DNA of 64,000 nt, from assembly GCA_015075305.1 (NCBI GenBank), contig JABTUS010000009.1, positions 186,001-250,000 on the forward strand. The letters run 5' to 3'. The position numbers and the translations under genes were made by a program. The notes under the pieces are model-generated. The model was given only the letters and a program-made list of their open reading frames with translations. It was not told where the DNA came from and searched no databases. Position 1 is the first letter of the stretch. Each line of letters opens with the position of its first letter. This document shows positions 7,830-15,118 of this stretch, in pieces. The DNA comes from Opitutaceae bacterium. GTDB lineage: Bacteria > Verrucomicrobiota > Verrucomicrobiia > Opitutales > Opitutaceae.

Positions 7830-9335
7830 TCAGGTGAAATCGCGGCGCAGGTTGCTTGGCAGGAGGCCAAGCACTTCGCGGTACTTTGCCACCGTGCGAC
7901 GGGCGAGATTGATTCCCTTTTCCTGAAGCTTGACCACGATTTCCTGGTCGCTGAGCGGACGGCTCCTGTCCTCGAGGTTTATGAGCTCCCCGATCATTTC
8001 CTTCACGCTCGTGTTGGACACGGCGTCGCCGCCGTCGGCCTGGTAGCCCGAGGTGAAGAAGAACTTGAACTCAAAGACTCCATGGGGGGTCCTGATGTAT
8101 TTGTTGGCGATTGCGCGGCTGACGGTCGTCTCGTGCACTCCCACGGCGTCAGCGATCTGGGTCATCGTCAGAGGCCTGAGCTTTGAGACGCCCTCCCGGA
8201 AAAATTCCTCCTGTACGCGGATGATTTCCCGGGTGATGCGTTCGATTGTCTGCTGGCGCTGTTCAATCGAGTTGATGATGAATTTTCCCGACCGCATTCG
8301 CTCACGGACGTAGTCGCGCTCGTCCTTGTTGAGCGAGCCTTTCGCGATCATTTCCTTGTAGGTGTTGGAAATGCGAAGTCGCGGGATGTAGTCGTTGTTG
8401 AGGATGATCTTCCATTCACCGTGCTCCTCTTCCACGGTCACATCGGGTACGACGACGCGATTGTTGTCGTCTGCGAATCGCCGCCCGGGCGCCGGGTCGA
8501 GGGTGCCGATCTCCTCGATCGCCACCTGCACGTCGTCCATTGGCGAACCGAGTTTGCGCGCGATGTCGGGAATGCGGCGACGGGTAAGCAGCGCAAAATG
8601 ATCGCGTACGATGCGGGCAGCGAGAGAATCGTTCCGTCCCTTGGCCTTCAACTGAAGGAGCAGGCAGTCCCCGAGGTCCCTGGCGCCAATTCCGGCCGGC
8701 TCGAAGGTTCTGAGCGACTGCAGCGCCTCCTGAACCGTTTCAAGAGGAAGTCCTGTTTGAAGGGCGACATCCGCAGGTGTCTCTGTCAGAAAGCCGCGGT
8801 CATCCAGGCTTCCGACCAAGTGTTGCATGGCGGACATGCCTTTCTCGTCGAGATCGGTCATTTCCGCCTGCCTCATCAGGTGCTCCTGAAGGGAAGTCTC
8901 TGAAACGAGCGAATCGAAGAAGTGCTGCCGCCTCTCAGCGTCGTCAGATGTAAACGACTGGGCGCCGCCGGCATTGGACATGAAGTCGCGCCAGTCGTCG
9001 TCCAGTTTGGTAAGAATTTCGTACTCCTTCGAGAAATCCATCTGCTCTCGCTCCGGAGGCTCATTTGCCGTCGCAGGGGGCGCCGCATGCTCCCCGCCGT
9101 CACCGTTGAGTTCGTGCCCGTTCCGAGCGCTGTCTTCGGCCGCCTTTTCAAGGCTGATGCCCTCCATGGGCAGCTCTTCCAATGTCGGATTATTCTGCAG
9201 CTCCTCTTGAATGACCGAACGCAGATCCAATGCCGCGACCTGGAGGATCTTCAGCGACTGCCTCAATTGCGGCGCAAGGACCAGCGATTGGGTCTGGCGT
9301 AGTCTGAGATCCTGACTGAATCCGGGGCCGGCCAT
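7830..9335 (-). CDS. rpoN: RNA polymerase sigma-54 factor
   Basis: This 501-residue protein directs transcription from -24/-12 promoters with enhancer-binding activators. Region I is glutamine- and leucine-rich (LRQTQSLVLAPQLRQSLKILQ). An acidic linker follows, then the core-binding domain. The helix-turn-helix GVHETTVSRAIANKYIRTPHG and the RpoN box ARRTVAKYRE near residue 480 complete the family pattern. It converges on tsaD with 19 bases between stop codons. No activator of the NtrC type is encoded in the window, so its targets cannot be read from here. Confidence 0.97.
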   Translation of the reverse strand: MAGPGFSQDLRLRQTQSLVLAPQLRQSLKILQVAALDLRSVIQEELQNNPTLEELPMEGISLEKAAEDSARNGHELNGDGGEHAAPPATANEPPEREQMDFSKEYEILTKLDDDWRDFMSNAGGAQSFTSDDAERRQHFFDSLVSETSLQEHLMRQAEMTDLDEKGMSAMQHLVGSLDDRGFLTETPADVALQTGLPLETVQEALQSLRTFEPAGIGARDLGDCLLLQLKAKGRNDSLAARIVRDHFALLTRRRIPDIARKLGSPMDDVQVAIEEIGTLDPAPGRRFADDNNRVVVPDVTVEEEHGEWKIILNNDYIPRLRISNTYKEMIAKGSLNKDERDYVRERMRSGKFIINSIEQRQQTIERITREIIRVQEEFFREGVSKLRPLTMTQIADAVGVHETTVSRAIANKYIRTPHGVFEFKFFFTSGYQADGGDAVSNTSVKEMIGELINLEDRSRPLSDQEIVVKLQEKGINLARRTVAKYREVLGLLPSNLRRDFT

Positions 9336-9527
9336 GGTTGAATCGGGTCAGCTGGCGCCGATGGCCGGGCGAGTCAGGCGGACGGTTTCAGCTTCCGCCA
9401 TGCTCAGACTGGATGAGGTTTGATGAGAGTCGGGCGACACAACGAAATAGGAAAGATGCCGTGGAAAGGAGAAGCAAGAGGTGAAATGGTTTCCTAGCAT
9501 GAAAAATGCTTCAAGGCGGTGCTGTCG

Positions 9528-9555
9528 TTGACACATCGACCTGTTTCCCTAGGCT
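9528..9555 (+). promoter_or_regulatory. Candidate sigma-70 promoter of the IscA-like gene
   Basis: A perfect TTGACA lies at 9528-9533 and a weaker TAGGCT at 9550-9555, with a 16-base spacer. If it is used, transcription would start near the ATG at 9562, giving little or no leader. Confidence 0.4.
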
Positions 9556-9561
9556 TTTAGG

Positions 9562-9882
9562 ATGATTACACTGACACCGCGGGCGGCCACTCAGGTAAGG
9601 GCGATGCGCTCCGAGCAGGCGGATCGCGAGTCAAAAAAGCTTCGAGTATTCGTCGAGTCCGGTGGCTGCTCGGGGTTTCAATATGGCATGTCGTTCGACA
9701 ATGAAAAGGACGGCGACCAAGTTATTGAGAGCGAGGGAGTAGCGTTTATTGTCGATCCGACCAGCCTGGCCTACCTGGATGGCGCTAGCATTGATTTTGA
9801 CGATGGACTCCATGGCAAGGGATTCGAGATCAAAAATCCGAATGCCCAGAGCACCTGCGGGTGCGGCAAGTCCTTCGCGTAA
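9562..9882 (+). CDS. HesB/IscA-family iron-sulfur cluster insertion protein (ErpA-like)
   Basis: This 106-residue A-type carrier delivers Fe-S clusters to apo-proteins. The three conserved cysteines are Cys36 in GGCSGFQYG and Cys99/Cys101 in STCGCGKSF. The protein has the normal length for the family. It stands alone, away from any isc or suf genes, which fits ErpA-like carriers more than IscA, but the assignment within the family is not certain. A TTGACA box lies 34 bases upstream of the ATG and no ribosome site is evident. Confidence 0.92.
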   Translation: MITLTPRAATQVRAMRSEQADRESKKLRVFVESGGCSGFQYGMSFDNEKDGDQVIESEGVAFIVDPTSLAYLDGASIDFDDGLHGKGFEIKNPNAQSTCGCGKSFA

Positions 9883-9927
9883 CTGGAGTCCGTGCAGCAG
9901 GCGCGCAATGGCGCACGGTTGCCGGAA

Positions 9928-10626
9928 TCACTTGGTCGCCGTGTGCAGGGCAACAATGCCGAAGGTCATTCTTAGAACAGTGACCGAAAAAAATCCCGCA
10001 TTCCTGATTTCTTCTGTGAGAGCCAGGTGCGAGGGGAACTGCTCAACGGAACCGCAGAGGTAATCGTAGGCTTCCTTGTCCCCAGTGACCGTCTTCGCCA
10101 GACGCGGCATGATGTGGCGCAGATAGAATCGGTAAAAGGGACGAAACCATCGGTAAGGCTGCGAAAATTCGAGGATGTGAACGCGTCCCCCCGGAACGAG
10201 CACCCGCCGCATTTCGCTCAAGGCGCGGTGGCGATCCTCCATGTTGCGCAGTCCGAATGAAATCGTGACGGCGTCCACCTGTCCGTCCGGAAGCGGAAGT
10301 TGCAGGCCGTCTCCCTGACGAAAATTCACGTTGCGGAATTCGCCGGGGTGGGCCGCCTTCTTGAGTTCGGCCTCATCGAGCATGGGCTGGCAGAAGTCCA
10401 TGCCCGTGATCGATGCCGAGGCAGGCAGGGATCGCGCCAGGGCGAAGGCGACATCCCCGCTGCCCGTGGCCAGATCAAGCACGCGCCGCGGGTGTGATTC
10501 GCCGACCACGCGCACGAGCCGCTTTCGCCAGGAGCGATCGACGCCACCGCTCAGCAGGTGATTCGCGGCGTCGTACCGACGCGCGATGCGTGCGAACATG
10601 GAGTTGACGGCGGCAGGATCCGGCAT
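9928..10626 (-). CDS. ubiE: Demethylmenaquinone / ubiquinone biosynthesis methyltransferase UbiE/MenG
   Basis: This 232-residue SAM-dependent enzyme carries out the C-methylation step of menaquinone (and in some bacteria ubiquinone) synthesis. The family signatures include MFARIARRYDAANHLLSGG near the start, VLDLATGSGDVAFALA (SAM site), the region DAVTISFGLRNMEDR, LVPGGRVHILEFSQP and YLCGSVEQFP near the end. The start at 10626 gives the canonical N-terminus; the frame continues to an upstream ATG at 10659. Given the phylum, menaquinone is the more likely product. It converges on the IscA-like gene. Confidence 0.93.
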   Translation of the reverse strand: MPDPAAVNSMFARIARRYDAANHLLSGGVDRSWRKRLVRVVGESHPRRVLDLATGSGDVAFALARSLPASASITGMDFCQPMLDEAELKKAAHPGEFRNVNFRQGDGLQLPLPDGQVDAVTISFGLRNMEDRHRALSEMRRVLVPGGRVHILEFSQPYRWFRPFYRFYLRHIMPRLAKTVTGDKEAYDYLCGSVEQFPSHLALTEEIRNAGFFSVTVLRMTFGIVALHTATK

Positions 10627-10910
10627 GGAGCACTCAACCGAAGACGCAATTGAGACCAAGGCAACGCTCTTGTACGACAGTGATCCACGGCAGGCGGGTC
10701 AAGGGGCGGCCTTGAATCCGGACACCGGATGTCAGCGGCAGGGGATGATGTGAGATTTGTGACTGAGGCTTCCGCACTCGCATGGACTGGTGGAGGGGCG
10801 AGCTCCGCCGTGCCCAGAGGACGCCGATTGCAGGACGCCGCCAGCCCAATCTCCCCCTTGGCATCGATGAGGGCCCTGCTCAAGGACCGTAGGATTGAAA
10901 GGTCCCTCTG

Positions 10911-11098
10911 ATGGCGAACCGGGTCTTGGACAGTTGGGCGCTTGCGGTCTTTTTGAGGACGAGCCCGCGGCCGCGCTGGCGAAGGAGAAAAGGGCCGAGC
11001 TGGGGACCGGCGACCCAGAGTTCAAGTTCCTGGAACAGTCCAGGGAGGTGACTTTGTCGTTGTCCATGGGAGCGCCTGGCTTGACGGATTGCACGTAA
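10911..11098 (+). pseudogene. Decayed PIN-domain (VapC-type) toxin gene with internal deletion
   Basis: The ATG at 10911 opens with MANRVLDSWALAVF, a typical VapC N-terminus with its first metal-binding Asp. After a T-run at about 10949-10953 the frame shifts; adding one base there continues as FEDEPAA. The next residues read ALAKEKRAEL and TGDPEF, the usual C-terminal end of the same family. About 90 central residues, including the conserved central acidic sites, are missing, so the two ends are joined at a GC-rich PAAALA stretch. The preceding frame ends RALLKDRRIERSL with its stop overlapping this ATG, possibly the tail of a lost antitoxin; the 284 bases upstream back to ubiE hold nothing else I can name. 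An intact toxin-antitoxin pair follows. Confidence 0.7.
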
Positions 11099-11115
11099 GC
11101 CGCCAGGTTATACGT

Positions 11116-11349
11116 ATGAAGACGAAGCTCACCCTTTATGTGGATCGGGCCGCTGTGACACGGGGCAAACGGTGGGCCAGCCGCCGCAACGTTTCGCTGT
11201 CCCGCGTGGTGGAGGAGCATCTCAACCGGCTGGACTCCGCCGGAGCTGGCGAGCAGTTTCTCGCCAAGTGGCAGGGCGCCTTCACGCTCGACCCAGCCAC
11301 ACTCATGGACGAGCGCGCGGCTGCCATCGCCGCCAAGCACCTGCGCTGA
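11116..11349 (+). CDS. Type II antitoxin, DUF6364-like
   Basis: This 77-residue protein begins MKTKLTLYVDRAAVTRGKRW and continues with NVSLSRVVEEHLNRL. That is a beta strand followed by two helices, as in ribbon-helix-helix DNA-binding antitoxins of the DUF6364 type. The acidic C-terminal part would wrap the toxin. The stop codon is three bases before the ATG of the PIN-domain gene, so the pair is translationally close. It would be expected to repress its own promoter in complex with the toxin. The start at 11116 matches the family N-terminus better than 11089. Confidence 0.78.
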   Translation: MKTKLTLYVDRAAVTRGKRWASRRNVSLSRVVEEHLNRLDSAGAGEQFLAKWQGAFTLDPATLMDERAAAIAAKHLR

Positions 11350-11351
11350 CC

Positions 11352-11768
11352 ATGCGCCCGCTGCTCGACACCAATGTATTGGTGGACGTGGCGCTCGCTC
11401 GTCCGGGATTGCGCGCGGCCAGTGGTGCTGTGGTGGCTTGGTGCATGAACAATCCCGGAGCCGGCCTTCTGGCGGTCCATTCGCTGGCCACGTTTGCCTA
11501 CCTTGTTGGCCGTGGAGCGGGGGCCGGTAGGATGCGCGAATTCATTGCCGATTTGGTCTCGGGCATGGATTTCGCGCGCCTCGAACGAGTCGAAATCAAA
11601 CGAGCTCTCGCTCTGCCCATGGCCGATTTCGAGGATGCGTTGGTGGCGGCCGCCGCCGAGGGTGCCGCTGCCACGCATATTGTCACCCGCAACACGACTG
11701 ATTTCCGACGGTCACCGGTGAAGGCGGTCACTCCGGAGGAATTTGCGCGGCTGATTGAGAAGGCCTGA
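11352..11768 (+). CDS. PIN-domain ribonuclease toxin (VapC-type)
   Basis: This 138-residue protein starts MRPLLDTNVLVDVALAR, the PIN-domain N-terminus with the first catalytic Asp. Further acidic positions lie in MADFEDALVAAAAEG, and the end reads IVTRNTTDFRRSPVKAVTPEEF, the usual PIN C-terminus. Such toxins cleave specific RNAs, often tRNAs. It is paired with the DUF6364-like antitoxin just upstream. The vsr gene starts 26 bases downstream. The catalytic residues appear intact, so it is probably functional. Confidence 0.82.
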   Translation: MRPLLDTNVLVDVALARPGLRAASGAVVAWCMNNPGAGLLAVHSLATFAYLVGRGAGAGRMREFIADLVSGMDFARLERVEIKRALALPMADFEDALVAAAAEGAAATHIVTRNTTDFRRSPVKAVTPEEFARLIEKA

Positions 11769-11794
11769 TTTTGGGCGAAACGGCGGGAGGCTGC

Positions 11795-12217
11795 ATGAGC
11801 GATGTTTTCTCCAAGCGCAAGCGCTCCGCAGTCATGGCTGCGATCCGCTCCCGCGGCAACAGGTCGACGGAGCTCCGGCTGATGCAGGTTTTCCGCACTC
11901 ACGGCATCACGGGCTGGCGCCGTGGCAGGGCTTTGCCGGGGCGCCCTGACTTCGTTTTTCCGGGGCACCGGGCGGTAGTATTCGTGGACGGCTGTTTTTG
12001 GCACGGGTGCCCCCGGCACGCGACCTGGCCAAAAGCCAGAGCGAAGTTTTGGCGCGACAAGATCGAGCACAACCGCTCGCGCGACCGGCGGGCCAGCCGC
12101 GAACTGCGCGGTCAAGGCTGGCGTGTGCTTCGGGTCTGGGAGCACGCCTTGTGCAGGCGCAACGAGGCCCGGCTGCTCGCCAGGCTGCGCAGATTTTTAG
12201 CCCGCGGATCCCCGTGA
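11795..12217 (+). CDS. vsr: Very short patch repair endonuclease Vsr
   Basis: This 140-residue enzyme nicks DNA at T:G mismatches that arise by deamination of 5-methylcytosine. Family signatures include MSDVFSKRKRSAVMAAIRSRGNR at the N-terminus, LPGRPDFVF with the catalytic Asp, FVDGCFWHGCPRH with the zinc ligands, KFWRDKIEHNRSRDRR, and GWRVLRVWEH. The start at 11795 has a GGGAGG four bases upstream. Vsr is normally encoded beside a cytosine methylase, but none is in this window. The gene lies between toxin-antitoxin genes and converges on a VapC gene with 19 bases between them. Confidence 0.93.
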   Translation: MSDVFSKRKRSAVMAAIRSRGNRSTELRLMQVFRTHGITGWRRGRALPGRPDFVFPGHRAVVFVDGCFWHGCPRHATWPKARAKFWRDKIEHNRSRDRRASRELRGQGWRVLRVWEHALCRRNEARLLARLRRFLARGSP

Positions 12218-12236
12218 TCCCCTGGACTGGCTCCAT

Positions 12237-12638
12237 TCACGGATTCAGCAGTTGAATCGGAATTTGCCTCGAGTATTGCTGGAAATCCGGGTCCGCCGTC
12301 AGGACATGAAATTCGCGGCGCGTGGCGTAAGCGCAGATCAGGTAGTCCACCGCACTGCCATGAACACCTGCGGCCATGCACGCATTGTAGTATTCAGCGG
12401 CGGTTTCATGGTCTGCGATTTCCATGGGGGCGTCCGGGAACGCGCGGAGCTGCCGGCGCAGGCGGTCAAGTTGCTGCGGATGCCTGATGCCCGACAGCAG
12501 CTCCTGCCGCACAATGCCAGGCAGCACCACTCGACCATCCCGAATGAGATCATTCAGGAGCTCCACATGACTGGATGCGACGGGAACCCTTCGGCGAAGC
12601 GCAAGCGACCAGACAGACGTATCAACCACCACCTTCAT
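12237..12638 (-). CDS. vapC: VapC-type PIN-domain toxin
   Basis: This 133-residue RNase toxin begins MKVVVDTSVWSLALRR with the first catalytic Asp. It has the central VRQELLSGIRHP (conserved Glu), GSAVDYLICAYATRR (conserved Asp) and a C-terminal LTADPDFQQYS. All acidic positions of the PIN active site are in place, so the toxin looks intact. Its ATG overlaps the stop of the upstream antitoxin by four bases (ATGA), as usual for VapBC. The antitoxin itself is damaged at its N-terminus, which makes this pair unusual. Confidence 0.88.
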   Translation of the reverse strand: MKVVVDTSVWSLALRRRVPVASSHVELLNDLIRDGRVVLPGIVRQELLSGIRHPQQLDRLRRQLRAFPDAPMEIADHETAAEYYNACMAAGVHGSAVDYLICAYATRREFHVLTADPDFQQYSRQIPIQLLNP

Positions 12639-12817
12639 TTGTGGCGTCCGCGCCGTGCCGCCTTGTAGTCGTAATTCTCCTCATAGTCTATTTTACCGAA
12701 GGACCGGAGAACCCCGGTCTGCCTGCGTCGCTGCACATACTCCCTGAGGGCTTCCTCGACAGTTGCGCGCTTGGATGGCTGCCTTTCGATTTGCCTCTGA
12801 ACCCATGGCGTTGCCAT
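12635..12817 (-). CDS. N-terminally replaced VapB antitoxin (chimeric reading frame)
   Basis: Residues 14-60 (SKRATVEEALREYVQRRRQ, then GKIDYEENYDYKAARRG) match the second helix and toxin-binding tail of VapB. The first helix and the DNA-binding beta strand, normally about 20 residues starting like MRTTLDID, are absent. Instead the open frame begins with MATPWVQR, which is encoded by a copy of a repeat element at 12794-12816. The reading frame is therefore a fusion of repeat sequence to the truncated antitoxin. It may still bind and neutralise the toxin but probably cannot bind DNA. Whether the repeat supplies a usable start is unknown. Confidence 0.6.
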   Translation of the reverse strand: MATPWVQRQIERQPSKRATVEEALREYVQRRRQTGVLRSFGKIDYEENYDYKAARRGRHK

Positions 12818-12917
12818 GGGCTGGACTTGGATCGCCCCGTTGGGGCAGAGGCATCGTCCGGCGAGCGGGATAGCCTGTCCCTATCGGCGGTGTACCTCTG
12901 AACCCATGGCGTTGCCA
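12794..12917. repeat. Hairpin-rich repeat element with 23-bp direct repeats
   Basis: The same 23 bases occur at 12794-12816 and 12895-12917, starting CCTCTGAACCCATGG. Copy one extends into a perfect hairpin CCCATGGC-GTT-GCCATGGG at 12802-12820. Between the copies is a second hairpin with the same loop, GCCCC-GTT-GGGGC at 12834-12846, and a third inverted repeat GATAG/CTATC at 12869-12885. No transposase is present. The structure resembles a dispersed REP- or MITE-like element. Its left edge lies inside the vapB gene. Confidence 0.72.
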
Positions 12918-12960
12918 ATGAGCCGGGGGCGGGGCGGCTCGTTGGATCCTGGATTCCTGT

Positions 12961-14568
12961 TCACCCCTTGAACTGATCGACGACCCATTTCGAAAGCGAT
13001 GCCTGGGGATTGAGCACGACCTCGCGTGTGATTTTGAAACGGCGGAGTTCTCCCTCGCGTGTCAGCAGCTTGAGCCCGTGGTGAAAGTCGCGGAATCCCT
13101 CTTCACACAGTGCGCGGATGGTCTTGTCCTTCTTGAGACTCAGATCGATCAGGGCCGTCACGGCGGACTCGTCGAAGTCGAGGTCGAAGCCGTACTCCGC
13201 CTTGAATCGCGCCGCAAACGCGGCGACTTCATCCCTGAAAACCGCGTGCTGCTGGTCGGCGTTTTCGCGAAGGAGTTTCCCGAGAGTCTCAACGGGAGCC
13301 GCCACAGTGCCTGCGTCGATCCGGAAACTCTTGATGGCCGTGGAGGGCAGCTCGAACTTGAAGTCGCGAAACACCCGTTCCAGCACCGTCATCAATCCGC
13401 GCGCGCCGGTGTTCTCCCGGCTTGCGCGCTGGGCGACCTCGCTGACGGCGTCCGGCGTAATTTCGAAATCGATGCCATAGCCTGCGAAATCGGCGCGGTA
13501 CTGCGTGAGGATGCTTCCCTCGCTTGTGAGCAGAATTTTCTCAAGGTCGCCGGCTGTGAGGCCCTGGCAGGCGACGCGCACCGGCAGGCGTCCGACGAAT
13601 TCCGGCTCCATGCCGTAATCTATGATGTCGCGCGACTGTGCGAGCTGCAGGTAGTCGGATTCATGTTCAAACGCCTTCGCGCCGTGGGATGGGTTCGCTG
13701 CGGAGAATCCAATGCTCGCATTCTGGAGCCGGCGTTTGACGGAACCGGCCAGCTTGTCGAATGCGCCACTGACAATGAACAGGATGTGGCGCGTGTTGAT
13801 GGTGCGTTTTCGCGGTTTTCCCGAGCGCTGCAAATCCATCATGGCCTGCATTTGCGCGGCGAAATCCGTCTGGCTCGTGAGGTTGACATCCGTTTCCTCC
13901 ATGAGCTTGAGGAGATTGATCTGGACGCCTCGTCCCGAAACATCGCGTCCATTGCCGCCGGCGGTGCTGCTGCTTGTGGCGATCTTGTCGATTTCGTCGA
14001 TGTAGACGATGCCGTATTGGGCGAGCTCCGCATCACCGTTTGCGGCCTTCACGAGATCCCTGATGAGATCCTCAACGTCGCCCCCCACGTATCCGGTTTC
14101 TGAAAACTTGGTGGCGTCAGCCTTGACGAAGGGCACTCCAATCAGACGCGCAATGCAGCGCATGAGATAGGTTTTCCCGACACCCGTGGGCCCAAGAAGC
14201 AGAATGTTCTGCTTGGCGTAGTCGGTTTCCCGAAGATCGGGGTTCTCCATGCAGGCACGCACATGATTGTAGTGATCGCAAATGGACACCGAGAGCACCT
14301 TTTTTGCCTCATTCTGTTGAATGACGAAGCGATCCAGGTAGTCCCGAATCTCCTTCGGTCGCAGGCTGAAGTTGCGAATTTTTTCAAGTGCTTCGGCCGA
14401 GTCCGATTCCGCGGGGGTGGACTTGCCGGCTGCTGCGCCGGGATTCCCATCCTGAGGTGTATTTGTAAAAACTGAGCGAAACGGGGAACCTTTGAGCAGA
14501 TCTTGAATCTGCTTAGGCAGTTGCTCCAGTGGACTTTGCGGTTCTCCCTGACTCATGATATTTTTCAA
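12961..14568 (-). CDS. ClpX-like AAA+ unfoldase without zinc-binding domain
   Basis: This 535-residue AAA+ protein has Walker A GPTGVGKT and Walker B IVYIDEIDKI. It keeps the ClpX pore loop (TGYVGGDVEDLIRDL), the IGF loop used to dock on ClpP (RLQNASIGFSA), the sensor region GMEPEFVGRLPVRV, and the C-terminal NTGARGLMTVLERVF. It lacks the N-terminal zinc finger of classical ClpX and instead has about 70 low-complexity residues. It also has an extra domain of about 110 residues after the ClpX core. An alternative start is the ATG at 14556. It is divergent from an HU/IHF gene, with about 90 bases between. No clpP is adjacent. Confidence 0.82.
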   Translation of the reverse strand: MKNIMSQGEPQSPLEQLPKQIQDLLKGSPFRSVFTNTPQDGNPGAAAGKSTPAESDSAEALEKIRNFSLRPKEIRDYLDRFVIQQNEAKKVLSVSICDHYNHVRACMENPDLRETDYAKQNILLLGPTGVGKTYLMRCIARLIGVPFVKADATKFSETGYVGGDVEDLIRDLVKAANGDAELAQYGIVYIDEIDKIATSSSTAGGNGRDVSGRGVQINLLKLMEETDVNLTSQTDFAAQMQAMMDLQRSGKPRKRTINTRHILFIVSGAFDKLAGSVKRRLQNASIGFSAANPSHGAKAFEHESDYLQLAQSRDIIDYGMEPEFVGRLPVRVACQGLTAGDLEKILLTSEGSILTQYRADFAGYGIDFEITPDAVSEVAQRASRENTGARGLMTVLERVFRDFKFELPSTAIKSFRIDAGTVAAPVETLGKLLRENADQQHAVFRDEVAAFAARFKAEYGFDLDFDESAVTALIDLSLKKDKTIRALCEEGFRDFHHGLKLLTREGELRRFKITREVVLNPQASLSKWVVDQFKG

Positions 14569-14658
14569 AAATCGGTGTTAGTTGTTGACGAATCGATGGA
14601 ACGGAAAATTCTTTGGAACACATCTCATAACCGGAAGACAAACAAAAGGATAACTCCC

Positions 14659-14976
14659 ATGACGCCCCCACTCACCAATCTGACGAAAAGAGAAATCGTA
14701 CTCGAGATATACGAAAAAACCGGCTTTCCGCAAAAGGAGATCGTGCATACGGTTCAGATGACTCTGGACATCGTGATGCGCGCTCTGGCGGAAGGTCGCA
14801 ATGTGGAGCTCCGGAATTTCGGTGTTCTTGAGGTTCAAAGGCGCAAGGCTCGCATTGGTCGAAATCCGAACAAGCCTGAAACTGAAGTGGTTATTCCTGA
14901 ACGCGCCGTCGTCAAATTCAAGTCCGGCAAGATCCTGAAGCAGCTGCTCAAGAAGCTCGACGTCCAGGCCTTGTAA
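14659..14976 (+). CDS. HU/IHF-family DNA-binding protein
   Basis: This 105-residue nucleoid-associated protein has the family pattern LTKREIVLEIYEKTGFPQK, a central VELRNFGVLEVQRRKARIGRNP (beta arm with the conserved RNP tip) and the C-terminal PERAVVKFKSGKILK. It bends DNA and shapes the chromosome. The start at 14659 has AAAAGGA eight bases upstream; the open frame reaches back to 14503 but overlaps the divergent ClpX-like gene. A strong terminator follows at 15049. HU and IHF cannot be separated from the sequence alone. Confidence 0.92.
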   Translation: MTPPLTNLTKREIVLEIYEKTGFPQKEIVHTVQMTLDIVMRALAEGRNVELRNFGVLEVQRRKARIGRNPNKPETEVVIPERAVVKFKSGKILKQLLKKLDVQAL

Positions 14977-15048
14977 TAAAGCGCGGGAAGCCGGGCACTT
15001 CCGCCGGTTGATTCGCGCTCGGATGTGACGCCCATTCGTCGCAACTGC

Positions 15049-15079
15049 ACCCGCGGATTTTCTGATCCGCGGGTTTTTT
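15049..15079 (+). terminator. Intrinsic terminator after the HU/IHF gene
   Basis: A perfect 10-bp stem (15049-15058 with 15065-15074) with a six-base loop is followed by five T at 15075-15079. It lies 72 bases past the stop codon and 40 bases before hisS. Confidence 0.92.
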
Positions 15080-15118
15080 GTCGCGCCGAGCGGCGGCTCG
15101 GGCCATTTCCTGCGCCTT

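Noticed and set aside
9348-9536. A 62-codon minus-strand frame between rpoN and the Fe-S carrier
   Set aside because: Composition is not protein-like and it occupies the promoter region of the two neighbours.
12794-12917. Two direct repeats as a CRISPR array
   Set aside because: Only two copies with one 78-base spacer, internal hairpins and no cas genes; a dispersed repeat is the better reading.
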